The notes under the pieces were generated by a model that worked only from the letters and a program-made list of their open reading frames with translations, did not search any database and was not told the origin of the DNA. This document shows positions 35,961 to 48,639 of a stretch of 64,000 bases of DNA, piece after piece. The translations under genes and the position numbers were made by a program. The DNA is from Erythrobasidium yunnanense (taxonomy: Eukaryota > Basidiomycota > Cystobasidiomycetes > Erythrobasidiales > Erythrobasidiaceae): contig BCJC01000005.1 of the NCBI GenBank assembly GCA_001600175.1, positions 228,471-292,470 of the forward strand, written 5' to 3'. The first letter of the stretch is position 1, and each line of letters begins with the position of its first letter.

Positions 35961-36259
35961 ACTTTGGGCTCGTTTGAGTGCAGAGTCAAGATAGATAGGT
36001 ACAACGGCCGGCTGATGGGCAACGCAAGAAACAGCTGCGAAGTATCGTCGAATCTGTAGCAAGAAAGCCGTGATGTCCGTGATATCGACGCACCCATGCT
36101 GCCCGTACTCAAAAGCTGCATCCAAACAGACATGACCGAAGGATGACGAGCGTCGTTGGGCACGCTCGAAGACAGCCAAGACGGCTTCCTTTCTGCTTAT
36201 CTTCTTCTCTCCTTTGCTTCTGCGTCTCCCAATCTTCTTCTGAATACACCCTGCACACC

Positions 36260-36760
36260 ATGTTCGGACGCTCATCGCACTCCACCACCCGCTCGCACGG
36301 CTCTTCGCACCACAGCAGCTCACATCGAAGCCACCATATCGGCAGTCATGGTCATTACGTAGACACCGAGCGAAGCAATGCTGGTCTCAAAGTGCGTGCT
36401 GCCGTCCTCTCGCCGCAAGGCTCACGCATAACTGACTTTCCCTTCTCTCCTGCCTTGGTTTCGCTATCTTCTTTATTCCATTTCTTACATGAACAGGGAG
36501 CGATCAACAACCCTCGCGTGTCGAATGGAGCAGCCAAGGATGCGAAAAAGGAGCTGAAAACACGGGTCAGTTGTGCCCAGATATAAGCGTCTTCTTTCCC
36601 TCAGATAGAATACTGATACTTTCTACTGCCTTTGTGATCTTTATAGCGCCTTCCTTCACGCGACATCCCTTCTCGGAGCCTGAAGACCTACGTCGAGCGA
36701 TTGGGATACAAGCTTGGTCTGCGCGGCCGAGCTCACTCGCGTGCGCGGTCTCGTTATTAA
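36260..36760 (+). CDS. Con-6-like small protein with His/Ser-rich N terminus
   Basis: Three exons (introns 36392-36496 and 36566-36646) sum to 315 nt, 104 aa. Residues 1-35 are almost all His and Ser (GSSHHSSSHRSHH). The centre has GAINNPRVSNGAAKDAKKEL, which fits the conidiation-6 repeat (NPxVSxxAKxxAxxxL). The C terminus is basic (LGLRGRAHSRARSRY). Con-6 proteins are small, abundant, development- and light-associated proteins of unknown biochemical role in fungi. Only one repeat is present, where many members have two. The phytochrome gene starts 385 bp downstream on the same strand. The intron placement is well supported; the family call is moderate. Confidence 0.6.
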
Positions 36761-37144
36761 GCGGAAGGCTGAGGAGTAGCTGCTTTGATTGTACAAGATG
36801 ATCTTCATACCGTTCCGCGAGCTGTCAATTACTGAACAAGGTCTCCGACACGGATGATCATCGCCTTCAAAGAACGACAAAGCTGTAGCGATGATCCAAT
36901 TGACATGTACTAGTGATGTACGATATGTAGCTATGCTATGCAATGCTCTGCCGATTGTACTAAGTTACTACATACCCAAGCTTGCCACTTTCCTTGCTTG
37001 ATCCAAGGGCAACCGATATTGGACAAGAAAGCAGAGGGAAAGTAGGGAAGGAAGCGACGACGAAGAATAGCGAGATCTTCTCGCTTTCAAGGCTCGCAAA
37101 CATACTGCAGCGCAGTTGAATCGCTGCGTTTTCTCTCGCCTGCG

Positions 37145-40100
37145 ATGCCTGAAGAGCCAGAGCAGCCGCAAACTGCCGCCGATGGTGCTGGCGCTGGCAT
37201 TTCAGCTGGATTAGTGACGAGCAGCGGCCATAACACCACACCGGACAGCGACGACAAGACGAGTACGATCCACGACTTCTTCTCGGCGGCCTCGAGCGTC
37301 AAGTCTGGCGGCCAGCAGCAGGCTGCAGGATCAGCCGTTGCGGAAGCAGCAGCAGCAACATCGCAGGATCCATCGCCATCGACTTCTAACAACAACGACA
37401 ATGACAATGACCTTGTATCGCCCAGTCTGAGCGCGAAATCGTCGATGGACCCGCCTTCATCTGAAGACAACGATGAGCACCAGGCGGCTACGACGAGGAA
37501 ACAGCGCATCGCCAAAGAGGAAGCCCACGCAGAGCATATAAGAGTACAACAACAACCTCAAGAAGCATCCCCTACCACTTCAAAGAGAGAATCATTGAGG
37601 CAAGGCTACTTTGAGCGACATCCGGATCCAGACGCAGACCTCAGAAGACAACGATATGGCGGGGGAGGGATGGCCTCGAGCAGTGGTGGAAGTGGTTCGC
37701 ACAGGCAGACTGCATCGTCTACAGGTGGGAGCAGCATCGCTAGCAACAGACAGCAACAGCAGAGAGATGGAGTGATAGCGGGCAGCGGGAGCGGAAGCAG
37801 CCGCAAGCCTGCAAGTGCATCGAGGAGAGATGCACATAGAGACAGTACTTCCTCTTCACAATCACAGTCTGATAACGAAAGCGGCACTGGCAATGCGCCC
37901 CTCTTCAGCCCTGCTCTTTCGACGTCAACAACCCTCTCCGCGGGGATCAGCATCGGTGCAACGATGGGAGGAAGCAGCGGCGAACGCATCTTCCCTATCA
38001 AGAGTGTCATAGCACCTTCTCAACAACAGCGCCCACCACCTCCTACTCAATCAAGCTCAACAGCCTCCTCCTCCGCCCTGACAGCAACTCCTTCGACTTC
38101 TTCTAAAAGCTACTCTTCCTCCTCAGCTGCTAGTGGTGAATGGGCTGAGCGTACTACTCAACCACGCTCTGTCTCTGGCTCCTCCAACTCAAACACCTTC
38201 AATCCCTTTCGCTTCCAGTCTGCGGGAGAGCTATCCCCTGCCGCGCAGTCTTCTTCCTCTGGGCGGTACTTTCCATCGATCGCAGAGGGCGTAGCAGCTG
38301 GCCAACAGCAATACAGAGATGACTCGCCGAATGATGGAGAGAACAGCTCTGGTGACGGACACGGCACTTATGGGCAAGACTACTCGAGGCGCTCCCCTAT
38401 GAGAGATGACGCTTCAGACTTCTCCTTCCCTAATACTAGTGGTACAGGCCGAGGCAGCAGCAGTACTGCACAAGCGACTTATGGCACGCGAGGACCTCGA
38501 TCAAGCAGTAATTCAGGCACGAGCAGAACTGGTACCGCGATGCCCGATGCATCCGACAGCAGAAGCCAAAACTATGGCAAGCCCCCAGTTTACAGAAGAC
38601 TAGATTCACAAGCTACTTCTGGAGTCGGGTCTGCTCTATCGCATCCTTCAGACACTTTGGCCTCTTCTTCACACCCTACCACTACCTTCTCCCGCATGTC
38701 GACAGACTCGGACCCGACTGCTCGAGATGGAAATGGAAGAGGGTCCAAAGGCTCGACTGCGCCCTCGACCGTTCACTCGCAGTCGCAGTCGCATCTAGGG
38801 AAACAAAGCTCCTTAGGCGGCGGCGGAAAGAAGGGAACGCGGCGGCGACTGGTACGAAAGAAGACTTCTGAATCACAAGATTCAGGGCGATCAGTCTCTG
38901 ACGCCGATGAGGAGGAGGGCGAGTACGACGAAGACGAGATTGAGGAAGGGGACGAGCCGTCGACAAGCGATGACGAGCGGCCGAAAGCATCTGAAGACGA
39001 CATCGTGCGGCGTGCTAAACAAGCATACGATGAAGGCGGAGCGGAAGAAGGGCCCTCTGTCAATGCAGACACGCTAGGTTCCCTGGGCACCGAGGAGGAC
39101 GGAGTTTTCCTTACGGTCCGCTTCGAACACCAGGAGACAGAAGACGGTCATGCTATCCTTACGGGAAGGAAAGGCCAGCTGCTTAAATGCGAGGATGAAC
39201 CGATACATATTCCCGGCGCGATCCAAGATTACGGTGTCCTTATCGCGGTGGAACAAGTCGGGGATGAGCAATTTGAAGTCAAGCAGGTTTCAGAGGTACG
39301 CAGTATATATCTACTGTACTGTCTCATTCGTCTGCTGATTTGGATTCCACCGACAGAACTCGAGTGCCCGTCTTGGTCTTTCCCCGAAGCTTTTGTTCAG
39401 CCTCAATTGCTTTACCGACATTCTCGATGAAGACAACAAGGATACATTCTTGGAAGCCATTGAAAACATGGACGAGAACGATGCGAAAAACGAGAACGAA
39501 GAGTCGTCTGGTGTTCCACCTACATATGCGCCATCATCTAGCTCTAATCCAAACAGCAGCTTGGCGAGTCTGAATAACTTCCAGCTTTCTGGACAAGGGT
39601 CGCCGGGCAGCGGAATGGAGGGCACCGAGTCTCAGATAGAGTGGACGTGCTGGTGTGCTGTACACCGGCCAGATCCTCATAATCGACCAAAACTAATTAT
39701 TATCGAATTCGAGCTCGAACAAGATATCATGAACCCTTTACTTCGAGAGCGCACGCAGGAAGAGATTGACGAAGACAGATCGACAGAACAAGCGACAAGT
39801 TTGTTTGGCGATAAGCCTTCTTCTCTGGATGTGCAGCGCGATGTAGCCAAAGAAGCGCATACCAATGAAAGAGACCCTTCAGCTCAGTCGTATACCAAGG
39901 GAGCGATACCAGGCATGGGCAGAGCGGATGGAGAGGCGCCAGATCCTGCTGCACCCGAGAGTTCGCTGCCTGGTACGATAGGTCGTGGAGGCAACAACGA
40001 TTCCGATGCAGCTGCACAGACTAGCAGCGGAGTCGAAGATCGGCATCGAGAAGGTGTGCACGACCCTGGCAGCGCTCTCCCGCCTGCATCACCCTTCGAC

Positions 40101-43100
40101 GAGCAGAGGCCAAAGACCGCAAATACTATCGGAACAGACGAAGGCCTCGGCGAAACTGCTACACAAGAAGAAATCGATTCATCAACGAAAAGCAGGGTCA
40201 AACCCATGAGAGCGCTAAGACGGTTGAGGAAAGCTGCAGGAAGCGGCAAGAGTGGAGCCGATGCGCTTAAGCTCTTCTCCATCCTGGGCCAAATCAACGA
40301 TGAGCTGTTCAAGGTCGAAGATTTACAAACGAGCTTGGAAATCGCAGCAGGTGTGGTCTCAGAAGTCACCGGCTTTCATCGCGTAATGATCTACCAGGTA
40401 ACAAATCATCATCGTGGGTGGCCTAGCTGTTCGCTGACATCATTCTTTCTTCCTCAGTTCGACGAATCATGGAACGGCCAAGTCGTCGCCGAGCTAGTCG
40501 ATTACAAGCAGACCCGCGATCTTTACAGAGGTCTCCACTTCCCAGCTTCCGACATCCCCGCACAAGCTCGAGAACTGTATAAAGTCAACAAGGTGCGCCT
40601 CCTCTACGATAGAGACCAGCCTACAGCAAGAATAGTCTGCAAAAACAAGGACGAACTAAAAACACCTCTCGATCTTACCCACTCTCATCTCCGGGCAATG
40701 TCGCCCATACACATCAAATACCTCGCTAACATGGGTGTTGTATGTTGCTGCCTTATAACATATAGTGAAGTGAGCTAACAGCCTTTCCGATCTTTCGCAG
40801 CGCGCATCCATGTCAATCTCCATCATCGCCTTCGGACAGCTATGGGGACTGATCTCCTGTCATACATATGGCCGATATGGCCAAAGAGTCTCTTTCCCTG
40901 GACGGCAGTTGTGCCGGATAATTGGTGATCAGATCAGTCGCAATATCGAACGTCTTTCCATGGCGCAACGACTACAATCTCGCAAGCTCATTAATACCAT
41001 ACCTACCAATACAAACCCTGGCGGCTACATTATCGCAAAAGCAGAAGATCTTCTGGCCTTGTTCGATGCTGAGTTTGGCGTGTTGAGCATCGGCAACGAA
41101 GCAAAGATCCTAGGCAGCCTGGAAAATTCGCAAGAAGTGCTGGCCGTCCTAGAGTATTTACGCGTCAAGGCGTTCGAGTACGCTGGCATTCACGTTTGCA
41201 CGGAGGTATCTGGCTAATGCTTTGATTGTACTTGCAGCTCAGTACAAGTCACTACAAACCTCGTTGCCGATTTCCCTGATCTCGATTATCCTGCCGGCTT
41301 CCAACATGTTGCAGGCATGCTTTCAGTACCGCTTGCACGAAATGGAAAAGACTTCATAGCATTCTTCCGAAGAGGCCAGCTTCAGCATGTACACTGGGCT
41401 GGTAACCCTTACGGCAAGGTTATGCGGGAAGCAAGGCAGTCCAAGAGCTTCCTCGAGCCGCGAAAGTCCTTCAAGATCTGGTCAGAGACGATTGTTGGCA
41501 AGTGCAAGGCGTGGTCGGACGAGCACATTGAAACGGCTGCTGTCTTGCGTCTTGTCTACGGAAAGTTCATCGAAGTCTGGCGACAGCGTGAAGCTGCTCT
41601 CACGAGCTCCAAGCTCACGACTCTATTACTGAGCAATGCTTCGCACGAAGGTAAGCAGGCTTTGTTGGCACTTGTCGAGTCGATGTTAAAAGTTTCTTGC
41701 AGTTCGTACACCGCTCAATCACATCATTAACTACCTCGAGATGGCTCTTGAAGGTCCTCTCGACGATGATACACGAGAGTCCCTCGTCCGCTCGCATTCA
41801 GCTTCCCGTGCTCTGGTCCATGTCATCAACGACCTGCTCGATCTGACAAGAACCGAATCCGGCCAACAATTCTTCTTGCAGGATCCATTAGACCTGAGTG
41901 AGACGATACAGGATGCGGCGTCTATGCATCGCCTTGAGGCAGAGAGGAGAGGGATAGCCTTCGAAATCTACGAGAATCCATCCGGTACTCCGCAGATACT
42001 GCTCGGGGACAGAGGCAAAATACGACAAATCATTGCCAACGTCACTGCGAATGCCGTCAAACATACTCAAGAAGGCAAAGTAACGATAGAGTGGGGCGAG
42101 CTTCCCAAAGATATCGAAGATCCCAGCGAGGCTTCCCAAGATACTATCAAGATCGGGATAGCTATCAGCGATACAGGTGTCGGTATCCCCGAAGATCAGC
42201 TTGAGGACATGTTCCGGACTTTCGAGCAGGTCGAGATGGAAACCGACTTGCCTTCACCGAAAGGAGGAGGTCATCTTGGATTGGGTCTGGCTGTAGTAGC
42301 TCGGATAGTGTCGCAACTTGGCGGACAGCTTCGAGTAGAATCGAAAGTCGGCACTGGGTCCAAGTTTACATTCGTCCTTCACTTCCGCCTGCCTGGCCCG
42401 GAACAGAGTCTACCTCCTCGCCGGCCTTCTGTAGACTCTGCCCGCGAGGCTACCCCCCGAGATTCGCATGGAAAGCCAGCATCGGGCGGGTCTGCACCTC
42501 GAAAAGGGCGTCGTTCAATTGAGAAGTCGACCAGTAGCGGCGGAGACAGCTACAAATCTACTTCGATCTCCATCCGATCCAAGCATAGCGAAATCGACTC
42601 GCTTGTCGAAGCAATCTCCTCAGCGCCAGGAAGTCAGCAAAGTATCGCTGGGCGGCCCGACGCTCCCGAAAAACGTCCTGGGCAGATCAATGTACAGGAT
42701 ACGAGAACGCCACTGCGGAGTATTCGAATGGAGCAAGGGGATACCGAAACCCCTCAAATATCTGGCGATGCTTCCGAGGCACAACGGTCGTACGGCGCCC
42801 GACCTACGATGGGAAGACGCCGGACCTCTATGCGAAATGTTGCAGCCGGAGCAGGACCCCAACTACCCAATCGTTCGCGCACACTTTCTTTCGATCAACC
42901 TTCATCCCCCAAGCAAGCCTCCACACCGAGCTCACCGAGGAAGCCCCTGCGAGTGATGATAGTCGAAGATGATGCCATCAACCGTGCTATACTATACAAG
43001 AAACTTATCAAGGACTTCAGCTTCACCGTCAAACAAACTGTACATGGGGAGGAAGCCGTGCGCCTATATGAGAAAGATCAGGACTTCGACCTGGTATTGA

Positions 43101-43512
43101 TGGACTTACAGTATGTAGACGTGATTCTGTGTAGAATGACGACGGCTAATGAATTTTCCTTCTTAGAATGCCCATCTGCGATGGTTTCACTGCAACTCGC
43201 CGAATTCGAGACTTTGGTCAATCACAAGGTCCAGATCTGGAGCGACACCCTGTCACTGGTGGCTATGTCCCTGTTTTTGCGGTATCAGCTTCGCTGCAAG
43301 AGAATCAGAGGGCACAGTTACTCGAGTGTGGATTCTCGGGCTTCATCCTTAAACCGCTCGATTTCTCTCGGTTGGGTGACCTCATGCAGGGTACATCAAG
43401 TCGAGAAGCTCGAGATGCATGCCAGTATGTACCGGGGCGTTGGGAAAAGGGAGGCTGGCTCGTTAGCAGCGAAACCGAAAAGGACAATACTCAGACTACC
43501 CAACCGAATTAA
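37145..43512 (+). CDS. fungal phytochrome (PAS-GAF-PHY hybrid histidine kinase)
   Basis: Seven exons sum to 6018 nt, 2005 aa. A low-complexity Ser/Gln-rich extension fills residues 1 to about 640. The PAS domain starts at KCEDEPIHIPGAIQDYGV; Cys682 is the expected biliverdin attachment site of fungal phytochromes. The GAF domain has FPASDIPAQARELY (Asp near 1096) and SPIHIKYLANMG then VRASMSISI. PHY follows (VADFPDLDYPAGF, then FFRRGQLQHVHWAGNPY). The HisKA box is SNASHEVRTPLNH with His1420, and the ATPase has DTGVGIPEDQL and GGGHLGLGLAVV. The receiver has VEDDAINR, Asp1889 in LVLMDLQMPICDG and Lys in LKPLD. Introns: 39296-39356, 40398-40457, 40740-40800, 41178-41237, 41651-41702, 43111-43166. 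All key residues are present, so a working red/far-red sensor with phosphorelay output is expected. Confidence 0.95.
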
Positions 43513-43912
43513 TCTCATCACATATCGACCAACACATCGACTTCTTCCTCCTTCTTGTGCAAAATCAAATCTCGTAAGCCAGCCAACTCTGGCTCGTATT
43601 GGAATCTGCCCGTCTCCCTGAACATCGCGGCGTTCTGCTGTGATGCAGTAGTATTATGGAACGAAAATCCTCAAAACGAAAGTGCTGTCATATTGTGTAT
43701 CTGACCGTATCTCAGCAGTAAACTGTACAAATAGTGGTATAGCGGTTCTAGTGTACGTGGTCTGCTAGCAGGGGAACAATCTGTAATCATAACAATCCTT
43801 AGAAGGTATTAGTATTCTTAGCATGCACTTATACAAGGAGTGCCCTTTTACATCTCAGTCGCTTGACTCAGAACTTGTCTTTCAACGATCCTTTGAAAGC
43901 GCGCGCATCAAG

Positions 43913-45387
43913 ATGGTCATTCCTTTGGCCAAACCATTTACGAACAAGACTTCTGCTCTATTACTGCGACGCTCCTTTGCTTCCTGCTCGATATCGCAAG
44001 CTCCCGACAAGAGCAAGTACATCTTGCATGAACGAGACGCCGTTTTCCCGAAAGGCTTCAAGGCTGCTGTGCGTCCACGTCTGTGTCAATACTTCTGGTT
44101 TCCATTCTGAAACTCTGGGATTGCTACAGGCAACACACTGCGGGATCAAGAAAGTCAAGGGAGCCTTTGACTTGGCTTTGGTCACATCAACTACAGAAAA
44201 GCCAGCTTCTGCAGCTGCATGCTTCACCAAGAATGTGTTTCAAGCTGCCCCTGTCCAAGTCTCGCGTTCCGTCTTGCTTGAGAACGCTGGTCGCGCAAGA
44301 AGCTTGATTGTCAACTCCGCTTGCGCAAACGCAGTTACGGGCAAGCAAGGTCTAGAAGATGCTTGGAATATGTCGCGGAGTATCGATAAATTGGCAAATG
44401 GAGGCGGCACTCTGGTCATGTCGACCGGAGTCATCGGCCAAAATCTGCCTATGCAGAAGATCAACGCAGGAATACAAACTCTGCCAGAGAGGCTCTCAGA
44501 CTCTTTCAGCGCCTGGCACGATACCGCCCAGGCGTTTATGACCACCGATACCTTTCCTAAACTTCGGACACGCAAATTCACGTTAGGAGGGCAGGAAGTG
44601 CGGATAGCGGGTATAGACAAAGGCGCTGGCATGATTCATCCTCGAATGGGACCGCCGCATGCGACTCTCCTTGGACTCATAGCTACAGATGCGAGCATAG
44701 AGCCGAAAGCCCTCCAGTCAGCTTTGACATATGCGATAGATAGGAGTTTCAACTCGATATCAGTCGATGGAGACATGAGTACAAACGATACCGTCATTGC
44801 GCTAGCGAATGGTGCAAGCGGATCTAAACTGATTGGCAGCGAAGAATCGGCAGATTGGCAGGCGTTTAGGGATGAATTGACAGACTTTGCTGTCGAGCTT
44901 GCCGGGCTTGTAGTAAGGGACGGAGAAGGAGCTACTAAGTTTGTCAAGATCTCAGTACAGGTGTGTTACAACAATTGGGCATGCGAGCTTTCCTGACATA
45001 GTCTCGCAGGGCTCTCCTACGTACGAAGATGCTCATCACATCGCATCGGTGATCGCTCGCTCCCCGCTTGTCAAGACAGCTATACACGGCGCAGATGCCA
45101 ACTGGGGCCGCATCCTATGCGCTGTCGGCTATTCGACACCAGCCAGCTTCCAGGTGGATCCTACCAAAGTCAGCGTATCCTTCGTGCCAAGCGACGGCAG
45201 CGAGATCTTGAGGACATTGGTGCGGGGCGAGCCTCAGAAAGTCGATGAAGCCCGTGCGAAGAAGATCCTCGATTTGGAAGATATCGAAATTCGAGTCGAC
45301 CTGGAGCAGGGCAGCGAAAGCGCAGCATACTACACCTGCGACTTCAGCAAGGAGTATATCACGATCAATGGAGACTATCGTTCGTAG
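43913..45387 (+). CDS. mitochondrial ornithine acetyltransferase (ArgJ type)
   Basis: Three exons sum to 1365 nt, 454 aa. The enzyme transfers acetyl from N-acetylornithine to glutamate in the arginine acetyl cycle, often with N-acetylglutamate synthase activity as well. Family blocks are [89 protein letters not shown] and [17 protein letters not shown] at the C terminus. Autocleavage is expected between Ala230 and Thr231 (PHA/TLL), giving the two subunits, Thr231 being the nucleophile. The N terminus is a mitochondrial presequence ([15 protein letters not shown]). Introns: 44069-44129 and 44961-45009. A longer in-frame start at 43823 exists but lies before the basic presequence. Confidence 0.93.
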
Positions 45388-46332
45388 AGGCATAAAACAA
45401 TACAGCTGGTTATTCGCTATGCTAGGGCAGCCGAAGATGATTTACGCTGGACATGGCTACTCGTAGTAGCAACATAGATCCCGACAAGCCGGACGGAGGG
45501 GTTGCATATTCGATTGACCGGTCTCCGCCCGCGGTAGAGGACTTCAGTAGTCCACAAGCCTATCTGCATGGGAGCGCTCTGGTGGCGGCGAACATGGACA
45601 TCTGTATTGGTGTGGTGATTTGCACCGATGTACGTACAACTAAATCTAAGTATCCTCTTGGTCCAATCGGATGCACTTCAATGTATACCTCGCCAAAGCA
45701 GATGGAACGTATTGACGTAAGAACCAACCGCTGAGTGCAGAGTCTTTACCCGTACAGAGTCACGTCATGATCGGCTCAGTCGATTGTTCCAAAGAGAAGA
45801 CGTAGAAGAGCACTTTGAGCTGATGAAATGTTTGAACATACTGTTGGCCATGTCAGCACAATATCAGGGGAGGATGTATGAATAGCACTGGATTAGCTCG
45901 ACCTTGAGAAATAGATTAGTAAGACTGGTAGGGAAGCTTTGTGATTCCGATCAGGATGAGTGCTCGAAGTGTATGATGGGAGCATAGAAAGGCTGTCACT
46001 GCTGTACTGCGATCTATGACAGCGTCTGAATGTGCTAGCACCTTGCAACTTCCGTAATCATGGAAGTGTAATATCTAGCGCGGCAGAACCGAGTTTCTGC
46101 AAGGCAGACAGAGTGAATCATCTTGTGGGGCGACAGAGGATATACGTGCTCAGAAGCAGTCAAGAAGACGGACAAGGCGCGCCAGCCAGCCCTTCTATCG
46201 AACTTTTGATAGCGAAGTTGGAATTTCTCGCTAAATAAAGTGCTTGCCATCGTTTGTTGGTGAGCACCAGTATCTTGGACGCCAGACTAAGTCCATCCAC
46301 CAGCTACGACTGTCGGAAGAAACCCAGGAAGG
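45388..46332. other. intergenic; weak ORF only
   Basis: A 93-codon frame at 45453-45734 on plus has an ordinary-looking translation but no domain and no splice context. The rest of this 0.9 kb between argJ and the convergent glycosyltransferase shows nothing that I can support. Confidence 0.4.
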
Positions 46333-47996
46333 TCAGAGAAGCTGGGCGGATGGAAAAAGGGACACGACCCACCAAACTTCCGTTTCGAGCAGTTCTGCCG
46401 TTTCTTGAGTGTGTAAAGCTGACAGGTTCCATTTCATATAGTCTGACATGCCCCAATCCTCTATCGAGACCGAGTATGCCGAAGTATTCCCGACTATCTC
46501 GAGCAGATCTTGCAGAGAATTTGGCGCGGTCAAAGACAGCCTATGGTTGTTCTCCTCTTCTATACGTGTCTTTGAAACGTAGCGCTTAGCATTGTCGAAG
46601 TAGGAAGCTTCCACTAAGGGCACTTGTTCTATCAGGGCTCCGACTGGGAAGACCTCGATGAATCGGCGATGGTGATCTTCGGAGTATACCTCTCTCGGCG
46701 ACCAAATAGTTCGATTTGTGAGTTTACCAATAGCAAATAGAATGCGAGCGGCTTGTTCGATCTCTTCTGTTGAGCCAGCAAGAATGGGCGTCGTGATAAG
46801 GGCGGCCGGCGCTTGCGAGTAGTACGAGTTGATGTCGCTAAACCAGCCAAATTCGCGAGCCAGAGGTGCTCTGAGATGGACTTATTGTCAGCGCATGTTG
46901 GACTCCGGCAAATAATGCTGCTTTACCTAAGCTTGGCCCAGATCGCCGTGAGATGCTGCAGGATGGGCTCCCGATCCGGAAGCCAGTGTCTTCCAGACAT
47001 CAGATGGTGCTGGTAGAAGCGAGACCAATCTAGCACCCAGATCTTTAGACTTTTCGATTCAAACATCTCCCCATACTCGTTAAGGCCAGTTGACACCATC
47101 GGCACCATCACATTGTGCACTATAACCTGTTCGCATGCTCAGCGCACATCTCTGAGCACGTGCTAGGGTGTGTGTGTCACCTGGTCCCATTCCTGTGGGC
47201 GAGCCTCCCATTCTTGGAAGCACTTCTGCCAGAACCGCTTTGCTCCAGCGGTCGGGCGAGAGAACATCCAGCCAAAGTTGATGCGAGTCATCCCATCATA
47301 TCCGAATTGTACGTCCCAAGCATCGTCCGCTCCGAGCATGTATTCGAAGGGATCGCTGAGACAGCCTTTCAGCGCTACTTCTTTTATTGACATTGTCAGA
47401 TATACATACCCGGTGAGGTATATGTCCCCTTCAAACCATACTGAAGACCATCCTTGCTCTACCAAATCCCGCAGAGCGGTAAACTTCATTCGCGGAAGCT
47501 CGCCTGTTCGGGCGGCATGCTCCTGGCCTTCAAAGCTTGATGCATCGACTTGTAGAGTACTTTCCCGCATGTAGTTGCCATATGCGTATAGACCATGCTT
47601 TCTGGCATACTCCATGCACGCTTGGTCGGCACAAAGCATAATGGCAGGGTTGGAGAGGCCAATCTCTCGGAGCTTAACATCGAAGTTGTGAGCTGCTTCA
47701 ATGTAAAGACCATCCACCAAGGTGACGAAGGGGATTGTAGTGTTTCTGTCAAAATGCCAGCTGAGAAAGTCGCCGATATTTGTTCCGTTATCAATAAGGA
47801 CGGTTGGGTGTATCGGCTCTTTGGTAGATTCATGAAAGAGATGTATGATGCTGTCTGGGCGTATAGTCCAGTCTGGCTGTATGTTGCGCTTGGAAGAGCT
47901 TCCGAGCGCGAGTATGGTAATGCAGAGACCCAGAAGGGCTGCAAAGCCCTTTGGTCTCGTATGTGATGGTTGCGATTTGTGCATAGCTGGTAGCAT
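46333..47996 (-). CDS. type II membrane glycosyltransferase (nucleotide-diphospho-sugar transferase, GT77-like)
   Basis: Four exons sum to 1500 nt, 499 aa. A short cytosolic N terminus and one hydrophobic helix (GFAALLGLCITILAL, residues about 17-31) give a type II membrane topology, as for Golgi enzymes. The luminal part has LVDGLYIEAAHNFDVKLREI, AIMLCADQACMEYARKHGL, VEQGWSSVWFEGDIYLTGDP (the acidic EGD is the likely metal/nucleotide-sugar motif, at about residues 190-196) and MTRINFGWMFSRPTAGAKRF. This order matches the Nucleotid_trans family (GT77 and relatives). Introns: 47356-47409 (stop-free), 47127-47180 and 46871-46926. Sugar and acceptor are unknown. Met at 47984 is an alternative start. 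Confidence 0.72.
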
Positions 47997-47999
47997 GCT

Positions 48000-48496
48000 G
48001 TGTAGAGCAGACTAAGCTTGGCAGATCTTGCAGATAGGCGCTCATGTCCTCGAACAAAGGCAGTTGTGGGCGGAAGCTATGCGCATTTAGCAAACAGCAT
48101 ATGTTTCTCCCTTGGTGCATGTCGGTGCTGAGCCTGGTGGTGTGTAAGCCGACCATCGCCAGTTCGCAGTAATGGTGCATTGTAGTTCAAGCGGAACATG
48201 GAGGATTGCAGGAAAGGGTCTCCCAACATGTTGAAAGTACAGTGTCTACTCATGCGAATCATATGTGCTTAGTGTCGATGCCGTGCGAACGTGATCCAGG
48301 CTTTGCGAACGTCGTTCCGATTTTGACATCTTTTCAGTCAAAAACGTAGATGAAGGTTCGCAGATTGTTTCGTACGATAGATGCACCTTCTAAATATATG
48401 TTGAGTATGCCTGGGCTGCGCGCCAGTGCTTGCTCCGCGAAGCTTTCCGGGAAGAAGCAAAATAAGTTTTTCGGGAAGGACTAAAAGAAAACCAAG
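48000..48496. other. intergenic between glycosyltransferase and tRNA gene
   Basis: The promoter region of the minus-strand glycosyltransferase, followed by the 3' flank of the minus-strand tRNA-Arg gene. No coding feature is supported. Confidence 0.45.
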
Positions 48497-48502
48497 AAAA
48501 AA
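48497..48502 (-). terminator. oligo-T Pol III terminator of tRNA-Arg
   Basis: Six A on plus, that is TTTTTT on the transcribed minus strand, 43 nt past the tRNA 3' end, followed by two further T-runs (TTTT). This is a normal RNA polymerase III stop signal, although the trailer is somewhat long. Confidence 0.6.
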
Positions 48503-48554
48503 GAAGCGCAAACGCTCAGAAGATCGATTCACATCGAACGCGTAGGTCCACGCG

Positions 48555-48565
48555 GGGCTCGAACC
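48555..48565 (-). promoter_or_regulatory. Pol III B box of tRNA-Arg
   Basis: GGTTCGAGCCC on minus fits the B-box consensus GGTTCGANNCC. The two inserts push it 72 nt further than usual from the A box. Confidence 0.75.
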
Positions 48566-48568
48566 CGC

Positions 48569-48628
48569 CTGTAGAGAAACACTGTCAGAACCATGGCCGG
48601 GCAACCGCAAGGAGTCATCCAGGCTCAC
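48569..48628 (-). other. spliceosomal-type intron inside the tRNA gene
   Basis: Exactly 60 nt between tRNA positions 48 and 49. On minus it begins GTGAGC (the same donor as the 62488-62540 and 58318-58379 introns) and ends TTTCTCTACAG, with TTCTGAC about 20 nt before the 3' end. Its removal restores a 5-nt variable loop and a perfect 5-bp T stem with TTCGAGC loop. What is seen is the fit of sequence and structure; splicing by the spliceosome is inferred. Confidence 0.7.
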
Positions 48629-48639
48629 AATCTTCAGAT

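Noticed and set aside
37592-38010. Minus-strand frames in the phytochrome N terminus
   Set aside because: Mirror images of Ser/Gly-rich low-complexity coding sequence.
45453-45734. 93-codon frame after argJ
   Set aside because: No domain, no homology recognised, no splice partner; too weak to call.
46333-46870. Glycosyltransferase C terminus as a separate small gene
   Set aside because: A 56-nt intron at 46871-46926 joins it in frame; the exon sum is exactly 500 codons.
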